Of a stretch of DNA of 64,000 bases, positions 45,925 through 56,689 are shown in pieces. This DNA comes from Oscarella lobularis (Eukaryota; Porifera; Homoscleromorpha; Homosclerophorida; Oscarellidae). Position 1 is the stretch's first letter. Each line of letters begins with the position of its first letter. The DNA is taken from NCBI RefSeq assembly GCF_947507565.1, contig NC_089180.1, positions 2,418,001 through 2,482,000 on the forward strand, read 5' to 3'. Both the position numbers and the translations under genes were made by a program. A model generated the notes under the pieces. The model did not search any database. It worked only from the letters and a program-made list of their open reading frames with translations, and had not been told where the DNA came from.

Positions 45925-46388
45925 ATCGCCTCTTGCGATACTTCAACTTTTCGTGACTCATTGGTCACAGTTTTTTTTGACCCGTTGGTCTATCATCTTT
46001 CTGTCCCGTTTTGGAAAGTAATCGCCTCTTGCGATACTTTGACTTGAACTTTGACTTTAGCCTATTTTCCTGACTCATTGGTCAGTTTTTTTTGACCCGT
46101 TGGTCTATGACCTTTTTGTCCCGTTTCGGAAAGTAATCGCCTCTTGCGATAAACCCTTTATGCGACACACTGCTTACCGTTATTTGGCCTGTTGGTAATT
46201 CGATTAGTATTTTCGTCGATAATTACCTTTCTGTCGCATTTCGTCTTGCATTCATTCACGCTAAGCCAGTTTGTTGCAATGGGTAATGAGGCCCTTCCAC
46301 GTGACACAACCACGTGCTACAATGCTAATAGTCGCTCCACTTGAGAAAACTCGCAACAAAACCCGGGTGAAGACGGGTACTCAGCTAC
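45925..46388 (+). repeat. Triplicated stem-loop block and inner terminator, unit 2
   Basis: ATCGCctcttGCGAT repeats at 45,925, 46,021 and 46,136, with the same interspersed GACTCATTGGTCA and GACCCGTTGGTC near-palindromes as in unit 1. An inner terminator-like hairpin is at 46,362-46,378, followed by ACTCAGCTACG rather than CTAG. Confidence 0.85.
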
Positions 46389-47694
46389 GCGTAGATAGTA
46401 ATAACCGCAAATAATGCTGGAACATCTGAAGTTAGGATTTCCACGAGCGCGTCACACGCTCAATCGAAAACCTTAGAATCTTCTTCACCACCCGGGCGCA
46501 GCCGGGTACTCAGCTAGTCTCTACCACTAAAAGCGTACGCGCCATCTTGGACGAATCGGTTGTGCGCGAACTCCTCCTTCGTTTCGAAGCGTATGCAGCT
46601 CTCTGCTTTTCGACCCCTTCTTCGAAGTCGTCTGAGTGTCTGTCGCCGCTTTCCGCGCGTCGGGGCCCCTTTCGAGAATCGTCGTTTTTCCGGCGATTCG
46701 GGCGTCGTTTCGATTCGTTCGAAGTTCCGAGAGCGATTATTCGACGCCGCGAAGCGTTTTCGATCGTCGAATCGACCCGAAAACGCCCGCGAAGCGCCGT
46801 TTTCCGCGATTCTCGCGATCGATCGATTTCGAACCGCGCCCGGACGACTCTCTCGACGACATGGTCGCTTCTTCGCGTCTTCCTCAACGCCCTTCCGCTT
46901 TCGATTGCCGATCGGGGCCCCTTTTTGGGAAATCGTTGTTTTTCTTCGAAGTCGCCCACTTGCGCGAGTCGTTTCCACTTCCGAAGGTGTTTGTTAGATG
47001 CAGCAAAGCCTTTTTAGGTTCTCGAAGTCTCTAAATCGCTTTCCAACTCTCTTTTCGTCAATGACGTCATTGAAAACAGCCCGCGCCATCTTGGATTCCG
47101 TAGGTCACCTGATCTACCGTTCCTTGGCGCTCGGCCTGCCTTCCCGGCGTTTTTTCCTGCGTTTTCGGACTTCGAACCCGTTCTTTCGCTTCATCGGAAG
47201 CGATATTCGTTAGTTCCAACTGTTCCCAATCGCTCCTTACGTTCTTTTCGACAGTCCTCACTTTTGATCGCTCTGGACGCTTTTCTCCCGGCGTTCAAGG
47301 GCAATTTTCGACGACGACTCGAGATATTCGTCGCTTCTTCGGTGCAGTCGTCGTCTTCTTGGACTCGAATCGACGCATTCGTGGCGCATTCCAGTCCGGG
47401 GCCAAGTCGTCTTTTCGGCACAATCGCCGTCTTATTTTGGACTCGGATCGCCGCATTCGAGCCCGGGGACACATCGTCTCAACGTTCGCAAAGAATCGCG
47501 CTTCTGTCGTTGCTTCGACCGAATCGGCGCGTCGTTTGCGTCAAGAAGGGTTCGATCCTTGGCGCCCGGCCGTCTCTGTGGTGAGTTTTCCTACGTTCAC
47601 TTTTTGTGCGCTATTTCATTCCTCTTCTTTCTAGATTTTTTCCCTCGGCACCTCAGTCCGCATTGCCGGGGCGGGCTCTTAATATTCTTGAAAG

Positions 47695-47762
47695 CTTGAA
47701 CAGCCAAAAAAGCCAAAAAAGCCAAAAAAATCCTAAAATAACGAAAAAAGCCAAAAAATCAT
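47695..47762. repeat. (GCCAAAAAA)n A-rich simple repeat
   Basis: Several copies of AGCCAAAAAA/AACGAAAAAAG lie just upstream of the Rep/helicase start. Confidence 0.8.
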
Positions 47763-47782
47763 AATATTTCACTGGTTCAAAT

Positions 47783-50700
47783 ATGCCAAGAAAACGGAAA
47801 AGCGGTTCTACTCTTGCAAGGAAATCAAGCAATGCGAAACGAATAAAACGGTAAGAGCGGCGAACAGATCAAGAAATCCCGAGCTGCCATCTCCACTGAA
47901 TGTTCCCGTTGGTGCAAGACTCCTACATTCATTCGACAGCCGATGATTTCCCTTTTTCTCAATCCATCCCTTCAGTCACTGAACAGCCACTGTCCTCTAC
48001 ACAAGACGTTACTATTAGTACCCGTAGTCGTTCATCGCCAACCCATACGCCACCCGTACACGAGTCTTTCCCTGTTGCCATTAACGAAGAAGCCCAACAC
48101 GACGACAATCCCGTAGAAATGCGAGAAGTCGAGCCCGTACAAATTCGCGAAGTGCCCGTACGTCTCCCAAATTATCCCGCATTTCATTATAACTCACAAA
48201 ATCTGTACGAGGGAGCACGCGTAGGAGCAATGTCTGCTACCTGTCTTCACTGCAATGCAAAGAAGTGGCCGACAGAACCTCCGGGAATGTGTTGCGCAAA
48301 CGGCAAAGTCGACGTTCCCTTGCTCGGTCCTCCTCCCGAACCCTTACGCGCTTTTTTGACAAATAACACACCACCAGCCAGAGAATTCAGAAAAAATATT
48401 CGCACATACAATTCCTGCTTTGTTATGACGTCATTTCAAGCGCACACTGTAGTCGAGCCCGGATTCATGCCCACCTTTAGAGTTCAAGAACAAATTTACC
48501 ATAATATCGGACCTCTCACTCCTGCAGCTGAAGAGCAACCCCAATTCGTCCAAGTATACTTCATAGACGATCGCGGACAACAAGCTGACGCCAGATTAGC
48601 GTGGCAAATAGATCGAGATTCCCAGCTAAATAGGCACACCACCCTTTGCCTACAAGACATGCTTCACGAGCATAACGAGCACGTGCGCATTTTCAAAACC
48701 GCGCTCGATCAGCGAACACCAGACATGCCTGACTATCGTGTCGTTATTCGCGCCGACAGAGTTCCCCAAGGCCAACATCAACGAACGTTCAATGCGCCAT
48801 CTGGCAACGACGTTGCTGCTATTTTACCCGAAGGTCAAGATGGATATCGCGACATCGTCCTTTCCAATAGAGATGATACAATAAAACGCATTACCGAAAT
48901 TCACAGATCTTACGATTCGTTGCAATATCCGCTTCTTTTTCCGAGAGGCGAAGACGGTTACACAATATTGTGCCGACAGAAGGATCCGAAAACGAATCAA
49001 ATCACTGAAAAAAAAATGTCAATGCTTCAATTCTACGCATTTCGAATCATGCAGCGCGACGGCGACTTTAACATTCTTCTACGTGCAGGCGAATTGTCTC
49101 ACCAGTTCATCGTCGACGTTTTTGCAAACATAGAAACTGACAGACTGAACCTCCTTCGGACCAAGCAAGAACAACTTCGTGCGGCCTCTTACACGGCGCT
49201 AAGAGATGCAGTCGAAACTGACGGCGACGTGCGTGACGTCGGCCAATTGGTCGTTTTACCGTCGTCATTTACCGGAGGACCCCGATACATGCACGAAAAG
49301 TGCCAAGACGCAATGACGTACGTCAAGCATCACGGAGCTCCCGATTTATTTATAACCATGACCTGCAATCAAAATTGGCCAGAAATTACGAGCGAACTCC
49401 TTCCGGGACAAACCCCAAAAGATCGACACGATCTGATAGCCAGAGTTTTCGAAAGTTCAAAGGTTCATGTACCTCGTGGACACGCAACACATTTACGGCA
49501 TCAAACGCTGCCACGTTTACACGATCGAGTGGCAAAAGCGCAGCCTACCTCACGTACACTGTCTCTCTTGGATGGTAGAAAAAATTCGTCCCGATCAAAT
49601 AGACAGCATCATAAGCGCCGAACTTCCCGACCCCAACGAAGACCCAGAACTCTTCGCAACTATAACCAAGCACATGATCCACGGACCTTGCGGCCGACTC
49701 AATACCAGATCTCCTTGCATGAAAGACGGCCAATGCACCAAACACTATCCAAGAGAGTTTTGGCGAGAGACCATCACATCTCTCAACGGTTATCCTCTAT
49801 ACCGACGTCGATCTCCAGAAGACGGCGGAGTAGAAACGACCATAGGCAGATTTCACGTTGACAACAGGTGCGTCGTTCCGTACAGTCCATTTCTATCGCG
49901 CACTTTCGACTGCCACGTGAACGTCGAATACTGCAGGTCCATTTGCGCCCTAAAATACCTCATAGCCTACTTGAACAAGGGCAAAGACAAAGCTGTCGTC
50001 GGATTGACAAATCAGCACAGAAACGACGAAATCCTGCGGTACCAAACTGCGAGATACATTAGTACAAACGAAGGCGTCTGGCGCATGCTGCAGTTTCCCA
50101 TTCACGACCACTTTCCAGCAGTGGAACAACTTCAAGTCCACCTCGAAAACGGTCAGAGAACTGTTTTCAGCGTTCAGAACGCCCCGGACCGTGCAGCAGA
50201 ACCTCCTGCCACAACTTTGACAGGTTTCTTCCAGCTCTGCGCTTCTGACGATTTTGCCAAAACTCTACTGTACATCGACGTTCCGCGATACTACAGATGG
50301 GTGAAGAAAAAATGGCGGAGAAGAATACAAGGTCAACTCGTGCCCGAAACTGACGGCATTAGAAAGTCGACAACTTTGGGACGCATTTACACGGTTCATC
50401 CCAGAAACACAGAATGCTATCTTTTGCGACTTCTTTTGCTTCACGTTCGAGGACCGACGTCTTTTGCAGACCTACGAACGGTAGATGGTACCGTTTTTGA
50501 TACGTACGCCGAAGCGTGCCGAGAACGCGGACTTTTGGCCGATGATCAGCATTGGCACCTGGCACTCACAGAAGCGACAGTCACCGATCGTCCTTACAAA
50601 ATTCGCGACATGTTTGCCATCATGCTTCACATGTGCGAAATTTCCGATCCTCTTCGTCTATGGGAACAACACAAAGAAGCGATGGCCCAAGATTTCCTCC

Positions 50701-52290
50701 GAACGCTTCGCAGACGCGCAAACGACGACACGCTACCGTACACTGACGCAATTTTCAACCGAGCTCTAATTTGCATAGAGAACAAGCTCCTTTCGTTTCC
50801 CGGAGGAAAACCTCTCAGCGATTACCATTTGCCAAGTCCTGATCGCTTTTCTGAACAAGAGGACGACAGCCTTCCTAGAGAAATTGCCGCTGAATACTCT
50901 TATAACACCGCTGAATTGCAGGAGCAACTGACAACGAATGAACACTCCCTAACCGAAGAACAAAGACACATTTACGAGCAATTACTTGCTTATGTCGCAC
51001 GAGGTCCCGACGATTCTATCATTTTCCTCGATGCGCCAGGAGGAACAGGAAAAACCTACTTGCTCAATCTTTTCCTTGATAAAATACGATCGCAAGGCGA
51101 CATTGCTCTCGCAGTCGCTTCTTCGGGAATCGCCGCAACTCTCCTCACCGGCGGCAAGACAGCCCATTCCGTTTTTAAGCTACCTCTGGACATCAGTCGT
51201 TACGAGAGTCCCACTTGCACCATTCAGAAAAACACTGCACGAGCGCGACTTCTCTCCCTTGCCAAAGTCGTAGTGTGGGACGAATGCACCATGGCAAACA
51301 GGCTCTGGAGGCACTAGACAGATCCCTGCGAGACATTCGAAACAACGACACGCTCATGGGAGTTCTACCTCTTATATTGGCAGGAGACTTCCGACAAACG
51401 CTACCGGTGATACCAAAAGGAACGAAGGCCGACGAGATCGCCGCATGATACTCGCGCTCCATTTGGCCTAAAGTCCGAACTATGCGTTTGACAAGAAACA
51501 TGAGAGTTCATCTGTACGGAGACCGCGAGTCAGGCTCTTATGCAGAATTACTCTTGGAAATCGGCAATGGAGCAATTCCCATTAACGTACCTTGCGGCAC
51601 ACTGTGACAGTAGTCCAATCACCTAACGAACTCGTACAAGCCGTTTTCCCTCAACTTCACGAGCGATACAAGGACACCGCCTGGCTTGGCGAACGCGCCA
51701 TTCTCGCTCCTCGAAATGACGCCGTCAATCAAATAAACGACACTATGCTCCAGCTCATACCAGACAACGAAAAAGTTTATCTCGCCGTTGATACGACTAT
51801 GGAACCAGACGATGCAGTCAACTATCCCACAGAAGTTCTTAATTCCCTGAATCCCCCGGTCTTCCTGCGTACACCTTAGCTCTAAAAGTCGGTGCGCCTA
51901 TTATGCTTCTGCGAAACATCGACGCTCCGAAACTGTGCAACGGAACAAAGTTGACAGGTCACCCGACTCTGCCCCAACTTTATAGAGGCGACAATTTGCA
52001 CTGGACAGTACGCAGGCGAGAGTGTATTTATTCCGCGCATCCCTCTAATTCCTTCTGATTCCACTGTTCCGTTCAAGAGACTGCAGTTTCCCATCAGGCT
52101 GTCCTTTGCAATGACGATAAACAAATCGCAGGGACAGACATTGAAAACGGTAGGTCTCAGTCTTCAGACGAAATGCTTTGCTGACGGCCAATTCTACGTC
52201 GCCTGCTCGCGTGTAAGTTCTCCTACTAATTTGTACGTCCTAACAGAATCTCCAAGAACCGCAAACGTAGTCACGAAGTGCTTTAGCGGG
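47783..52290 (+). pseudogene. Helitron Rep-Pif1 helicase transposase
   Basis: ATG 47,783 opens the basic MPRKRKSGSTLARKS leader, which stops at 47,852; the ORF from ATG 47,900 continues. It has a Cys motif CLHCNAKKWP...MCC, then the Helitron_like_N region (HRSYDSLQYPLLFPRG, PRYMHEKCQDAM). A frameshift near 49,455 leads to the Rep HUH motif PHVHCLSWM (49,551-49,559) and the paired Tyr KYLIAYLNKG near 49,970. The helicase has Walker A LDAPGGTGKT (about 51,033), VVWDECTM (about 51,273) and GDFRQTLPV. It also has TRNMRVHL, AILAPRNDAV, INKSQGQTL and FYVACSRV. Defects are a frameshift near 51,310, TGA at 51,446 and frameshifts near 51,600, 51,870 and 52,000. The protein would nick, join and unwind DNA, but this copy cannot be active. 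Confidence 0.93.
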
Positions 52291-52529
52291 ACCTTCCCTT
52301 CCCCTTCCCTAACCCCAAACTACCTTATCCTACGCCTCGAAAGAGGCCAACATTTTTGGGCCACGTGGCGTATGGACCTCCCCGTGGTGTGGCCTGGGTA
52401 ACGCCAACACGTACGCCAATAAGTAATTAATTTAGAGCCTACAGTTGCGCCCCTGCGTGTGTACAAACGATAGCAGTTTTGAAAAAAAACTTGGAGAAAG
52501 CACCCGGGCGAAACCGGGTAACCATCTAG

Positions 52530-52611
52530 TCTCTACCACTAAAAGCATATGGTACGCGCCATCTTGGTCGAACGTCACGTGACGACTTCCACCGCGAACT
52601 CCTCCGTCGGA
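52530..52611 (+). mobile_element. Helitron unit 4, 5' end only
   Basis: TCTCTACCACTAAAAGC abuts the CTAG of unit 3 and continues through GCGCCATCTTGG, GTCACGTGAC and CCACCGCGAACTCCTCCG, like unit 2. Homology then ends abruptly at about 52,611, where the inverse copy of the 26.2-kb pogo-like terminus begins. Confidence 0.85.
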
Positions 52612-52760
52612 TCGGTAGCTATTTGTACGTGCGCGACTGATGCAATGCAGGTGCGCAACCGATGCAATGTCCCGTGTTTGGGTGGGCGTTTACACGGAGT
52701 GTATCATACCCTGTACACTATTTTGCAGCTTAAAGGAGGGGGGGGGGGGGGGGGGGGCGC
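52612..52760 (-). mobile_element. Pogo-like transposon end, inverse of 26.2 kb
   Basis: Reverse complement of 26,217-26,310 (AAATAGTGTACAGGGTATG, ACGGGACATTGCATCGG, GCGCACCTGCATTGCATCAG). Its outer side meets a run of 20 G (52,738-52,757). No transposase ORF is attached. Confidence 0.55.
52738..52757. repeat. Run of 20 G
   Basis: An uninterrupted G tract, capable of forming a G-quadruplex, at the outer edge of the pogo-like terminus. The true length may vary with assembly. Confidence 0.9.
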
Positions 52761-53254
52761 TTGCTCGGGTGTGGGCGTTTACTTGGTAGTTTACGGTACG
52801 CCAATTGTTGATTACTGTGTGGAGAAATTAGGTAAATATTTATAGTTTGAATCTAGGCACGTGCTAAAGCAATAGTTCGAACATTACAAACATCGATCGA
52901 TTCTAGTCGAGACAAAATCAACAATCTTGCCCGACGATTTCGACGTAATTAAAAACCATCAAAGTAAAAACGTGGTTCGCCAATGCGCGGTGTCGTTTGA
53001 CAGAGCTTAAAAGCTATTTGTCACTGACGTCAACATGCTGCTTGCAGTCGCCGTGGCCCGCTTTCGACGTCAGATGAGAGCCCTTGTCAACGGAGGCGAC
53101 GGTCGCGCTGGCGCGGGCGATTGCTCCTCGACCGTTGGGCCTGTGCCTACACGCGCCATGCGATATTTTTAACTAATCTCAAAATCCGAAACGACATCTG
53201 AAAACGTACCTGTTTAAACTATAACTTTTGAGGTATACCGTGGACTCAGGTTTA

Positions 53255-53640
53255 CAGGCGCATGCGCTGTTATAAGCGCATAGCACTTAATAAGCGCATA
53301 CGACCTTCTTGTACTAACCTAGAACGCTATAAGCGCACGAGGTTTAAAATGACGGAAGCGGACTCTCCTCAGCTGCGGTTGACTCGTAGAAGTTACACTT
53401 GCGAAACAAAGCTTGAAGGGGTTCGGTTCTATCACGAGAACAGCGTTTATCTCACGGCAAAGAAGTTTGGTCTTAATACTAAACGATTCTTCGTTGGGTT
53501 AAACAGAAAACGGCGATTTCTCAAACAGAGCACTAACCGAAGAGGGATAAGCTGTCAAAGGTTTTACCCACAAAAATCTGTTTGTTTCGTTAGTAAATTT
53601 CTGCGTGGTTTAGAGCTTGCTCTTTGTTTTGGTTAACAAG
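53255..53640 (+). pseudogene. Pogo-like transposase N-terminus with subterminal repeats
   Basis: GCGCATGCGCT and repeated TATAAGCGCATA words (53,262-53,335) match the subterminal repeats of the 6.3-7.9 kb element. ATG 53,349 opens TEADSPQLRLTRRSYTCETKLEGV, then RFYHENSVYLTAKKFGLNTKRF. This is a helix-turn-helix with the TAKKFGLNTKR recognition helix seen in pogo-like transposases. The rest of the ORF loses similarity after residue 65. Confidence 0.55.
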
Positions 53641-56070
53641 TTTTCTGTTGTGATGGGAATATTGAAGAGTTTGCCAAAGAAATTGAGAAATCTTAACTGT
53701 AAACGTCGTCATAATGCTGCCTGGTGTCGTGAAAAATGTTGTGAGAGACACAACGGAAATGAAATAAGAAGAATAGATTTGTCATCTGCAAAATCTGACG
53801 CTAATTTGCATCGCTGCATTGATGTCAGGAAGGGTAAAGATATACCGTCGAGACGCCAAAAATATCATTGCAGACAATTCATTGTTTCAAGCAATGGATC
53901 GCACAAAAATTTCTATGGGTCTCGTTCGGGTAGCGTGTTGTCAAAAGGGCGGTATAGGCGAGTTTTCGATTAGCAGACTCAATGAATATTTCATTAAAGC
54001 ATGGAGGCATTTGAACCTGCGTTCCCTTGCTTTTGATAAACAGAGAGTAAGACAAGCAGAAGTGGCTCAATGCTAGTTTGAACCCCCTGTGGAAATCGTC
54101 AAAGACGGCGATAAATTTACCGTAAGTTTCAATGTAGGTTTTGACATCATTGGGTATGTCAGGACAGGCTCGAGAAAGAGACAAACACTCGCGTCAAATT
54201 CGAATGCGTCGGAGCGATGGAAAGAAATGTCTAACACCATTTCTCGTTTCTTTTAAAAGGTGTAAGCTAAGAACGTCGCAAACAATGTAAAAGTACAGAC
54301 TATTTTTGCTGTAAGGATTGTTGGTTTATAGACAGAGTTAGACTACTTTTCCTTTGTAGCCGAAAAGTCAGAGCTGTACATGCAGATGAATTTTTGATTG
54401 GTATCGCAGTGTTTAGGGAACGCGAAGCGGTCGTCGAGATGGGCCTGTTGCCGCAGTCAAAAAAAACTTGTTTGGGGCTTTGGCACGAGCTTCCTCCTCC
54501 AACGGTAGGACTTTGAGTTAGAAGACGGTGTGTTCGTCTCGAGCAAAAGAAGGCAAATTTTCCTTCCAAGAAATCGCGGTTTCTAAAAGGGGCGTTACAG
54601 TAAAGCAGCTAATGCAACACCTTCTTCAACAACGGCATCTGGGGTCCCTGTCAATCCGAAACGGACCGAGACTGCTTCGAAATGGAAGTCAGGCCCAAAA
54701 AGGTTAATTCTAATAAATAGGTGATTTTGTTTTGGTCGCGTCGATGAATTGCGAAGTTTGACGACAATCGAGGCCATTGCCTATAAAAAGAACGAAACGA
54801 AGGGTGAAACGAGTCATTTCAGACTGTAGCAACCACTAACGATGCCTATCACATAGCAGAAGAACAATAGACTTAGGAACACAAATTTTAATAGAGCATT
54901 TCTTCTCAATTTTTACAAACGGGTCCACGCATACAGGCAATATCAATAAGGAAATGTTTCTTGTACTTTACTGCAAAGTTAATAGTGACGAACAGAACCA
55001 TACAGTACTAACATGTCTTTGAATCGGAAATGGCTAGAGAAATTTTCAACGAGGACGCATCAGCGTTCAAAACTCCGCCCTGTCGGCAAATGCATGCCTC
55101 TCAGCCGTCGCAGCAAACTCCGTTGTATCGACAATTATAGCTATCATAAGGTACACTCTAATTTATGTCGGCAAAACCTTGTTTAGAATAACTTTTTCCG
55201 GACGTCGCATGCAGAAAATCTATTTAGCGTCTATCGCGTACCGCTGCAACAAATTTCGTCCGAAGAGATAGTTAAAGCAGGAAGAAGGGTAAGGACCGTT
55301 TGTCACGTGACGCTATAACCAGGTCTTTTCGAAGAGAATATGAAAAACCGAAAAACCCAAGAAGAAACTGCTTTTCATCAGCAGACTCTGCTTTTTTTTA
55401 CCAGACAATGCAGTGCTGCTTCCTGTCGCTTTTGCTTTGGCAAAAACGCAGCAATTCAAAAGTACGATTGAGTGCGAGATCGTAATCTTAAGGAGTTCTT
55501 CGACTAAAAAGAGCAGATGTCGTTCAAAAAAAGCCTGAAAAATTGAGTTCCTCAAAAGCCGGTAAGCTTCTACTTGCTTTTGCGAGGCATTTTTAGAATG
55601 TAAACAACAAACTAAAACTGAAACGACTAGCGCACGGTAGACGTTGCTAAAACAATATGCAGCGCTGTAACATTTGGTTGTACATTTAAGAAAATCCTAC
55701 AAAATCGTTGTCTTTTGCATTCCGGACGCTTTAATAGTGCGTTTTCGGCTTTGAATATTGCGAATTAAGAAAAGCGATTGTGGTCAGACAAGCAAAGCGG
55801 CTATTTGAAATTCTACGAGGCGCGATTCCATCTAAAGGGAAACGCCGAAAAACTCGTGAGTAGGACACGCACAAGGCCGCATACCTGCCAACATTTGAAG
55901 AAGCAAAAGCGGGAGAGTGCCACGCCCCCAAATTTTTTTGATTGTGACTAGTCTAAGCTTTTCACAAAACAACAAAAACGACAAAAAAACAAGAGTTTAA
56001 ATTTTTCAAGACACCATATATACTAGTTACACGTGCCTAAGGCATTACCCATGGAGTCGATCAGTGGAGG
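53641..56070. other. No recognised gene
   Basis: Opposed ORFs around 53,819-54,184 are unassigned. The + strand one reads FIKAWRHLNLRSLAFDKQRV, which I could not place. Nothing else is supported. Confidence 0.3.
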
Positions 56071-56074
56071 TAAG

Positions 56075-56680
56075 TCAAAACTCATCCAAAACTTGATAAT
56101 CGCGAAATTGCTGTGAGAGGCAATCCAAATCGCTTTCTTTGACATCTGAAAGGAAACGTGCGGTAGGAGCCAATATCTCTGTGACTGTTGCTTTTTGCCT
56201 GTGTTGGAGAGAGAGGAATGTCAGGCTCTGTAAGACATTACTTTTCAGAATGAGAATTGATTTTTGCATGTATAGGGTGCAATTCATGTAGAAGTCAAGA
56301 GAATCTTGGAAAAAGCGATTGTACTTCTCCGGATTCGCATCAAGCTCCTCAGTAGCAGCATACTGCAGAGCCTTGAACCCAACTTGCACCTCAGAAATAG
56401 ACAGGAGATTGTCAGATGACAAGTCAATGGCCACTACATCAGAAGTCGACGTGATGACGTTGGGTTTCACAAAACAGGACAGCAGTTGACGGTGCAAGGT
56501 AGCAAGTAACTGGTGAATCACATGCACTAGTGGATGTTCAGCTTGTAGAACAGTATTGACTGTGTCAAACATTCCAATCACTTGCTGTACAAACAGAAAG
56601 TAGAGCTTGGAATAGGGATCTTTGAAAATCTTCACAAGCCGATTTTCGCGCTCTCCACCTTTCTGTGCAAGGTCTCCAAA
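56075..56680 (-). CDS. hAT-related protein C-terminal region (ZMYM/KIAA1586-like)
   Basis: An intact 186-codon ORF with PYSKLYFLFVQQVIGMFDTVN, then LQAEHPLVHVIHQLL and a long helical tail (DSLDFYMNCTLYMQKSI, LQSLTFLSLQHRQK). The order matches the region before the hAT dimerisation domain in host-like hAT-derived proteins: F.Q..I..FD..N..LQ.E.P.IH.LH. There is no dimerisation domain and no zinc finger here. Homology may extend to 56,680 as YPNLETLH in another frame. A domesticated fragment or transposon remnant are both possible. Confidence 0.55.
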   Translation of the reverse strand, partial: FGDLAQKGGERENRLVKIFKDPYSKLYFLFVQQVIGMFDTVNTVLQAEHPLVHVIHQLLATLHRQLLSCFVKPNVITSTSDVVAIDLSSDNLLSISEVQVGFKALQYAATEELDANPEKYNRFFQDSLDFYMNCTLYMQKSILILKSNVLQSLTFLSLQHRQKATVTEILAPTARFLSDVKESDLDCLSQQFRDYQVLDEF

Positions 56681-56689
56681 TTTGGATAA

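Larger units (their letters stand above)
43449..46517 (+). mobile_element. Helitron unit 2, complete, RPA-carrying (3,069 bp)
   Basis: The 5' end TCTCTACCACTAAAAGC starts at 43,449, directly after the CTAG of unit 1. The 3' end is hairpin CCCGGGCGCAGCCGGGT (46,491-46,507) and CTAG at 46,514-46,517. TC...CTAG ends with a 3' hairpin and no inverted repeats are canonical for Helitrons. The unit holds a ~950-bp TCG-rich leader, an RPA70-like gene and a stem-loop region, but no Rep or helicase. Confidence 0.9.
46518..52529 (+). mobile_element. Helitron unit 3, Rep/helicase-carrying (6,012 bp)
   Basis: It starts TCTCTACCACTAAAAGC at 46,518 with no gap after unit 2's CTAG. It ends with hairpin CCCGGGCGAAACCGGGT (52,503-52,519) and CTAG at 52,526-52,529. 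The first ~450 bp of leader (46,518-46,970) aligns with unit 2's leader at roughly 80-90 percent by eye. After that the interior is different and codes for the transposase. The element is complete in ends but not in coding capacity. Confidence 0.9.
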
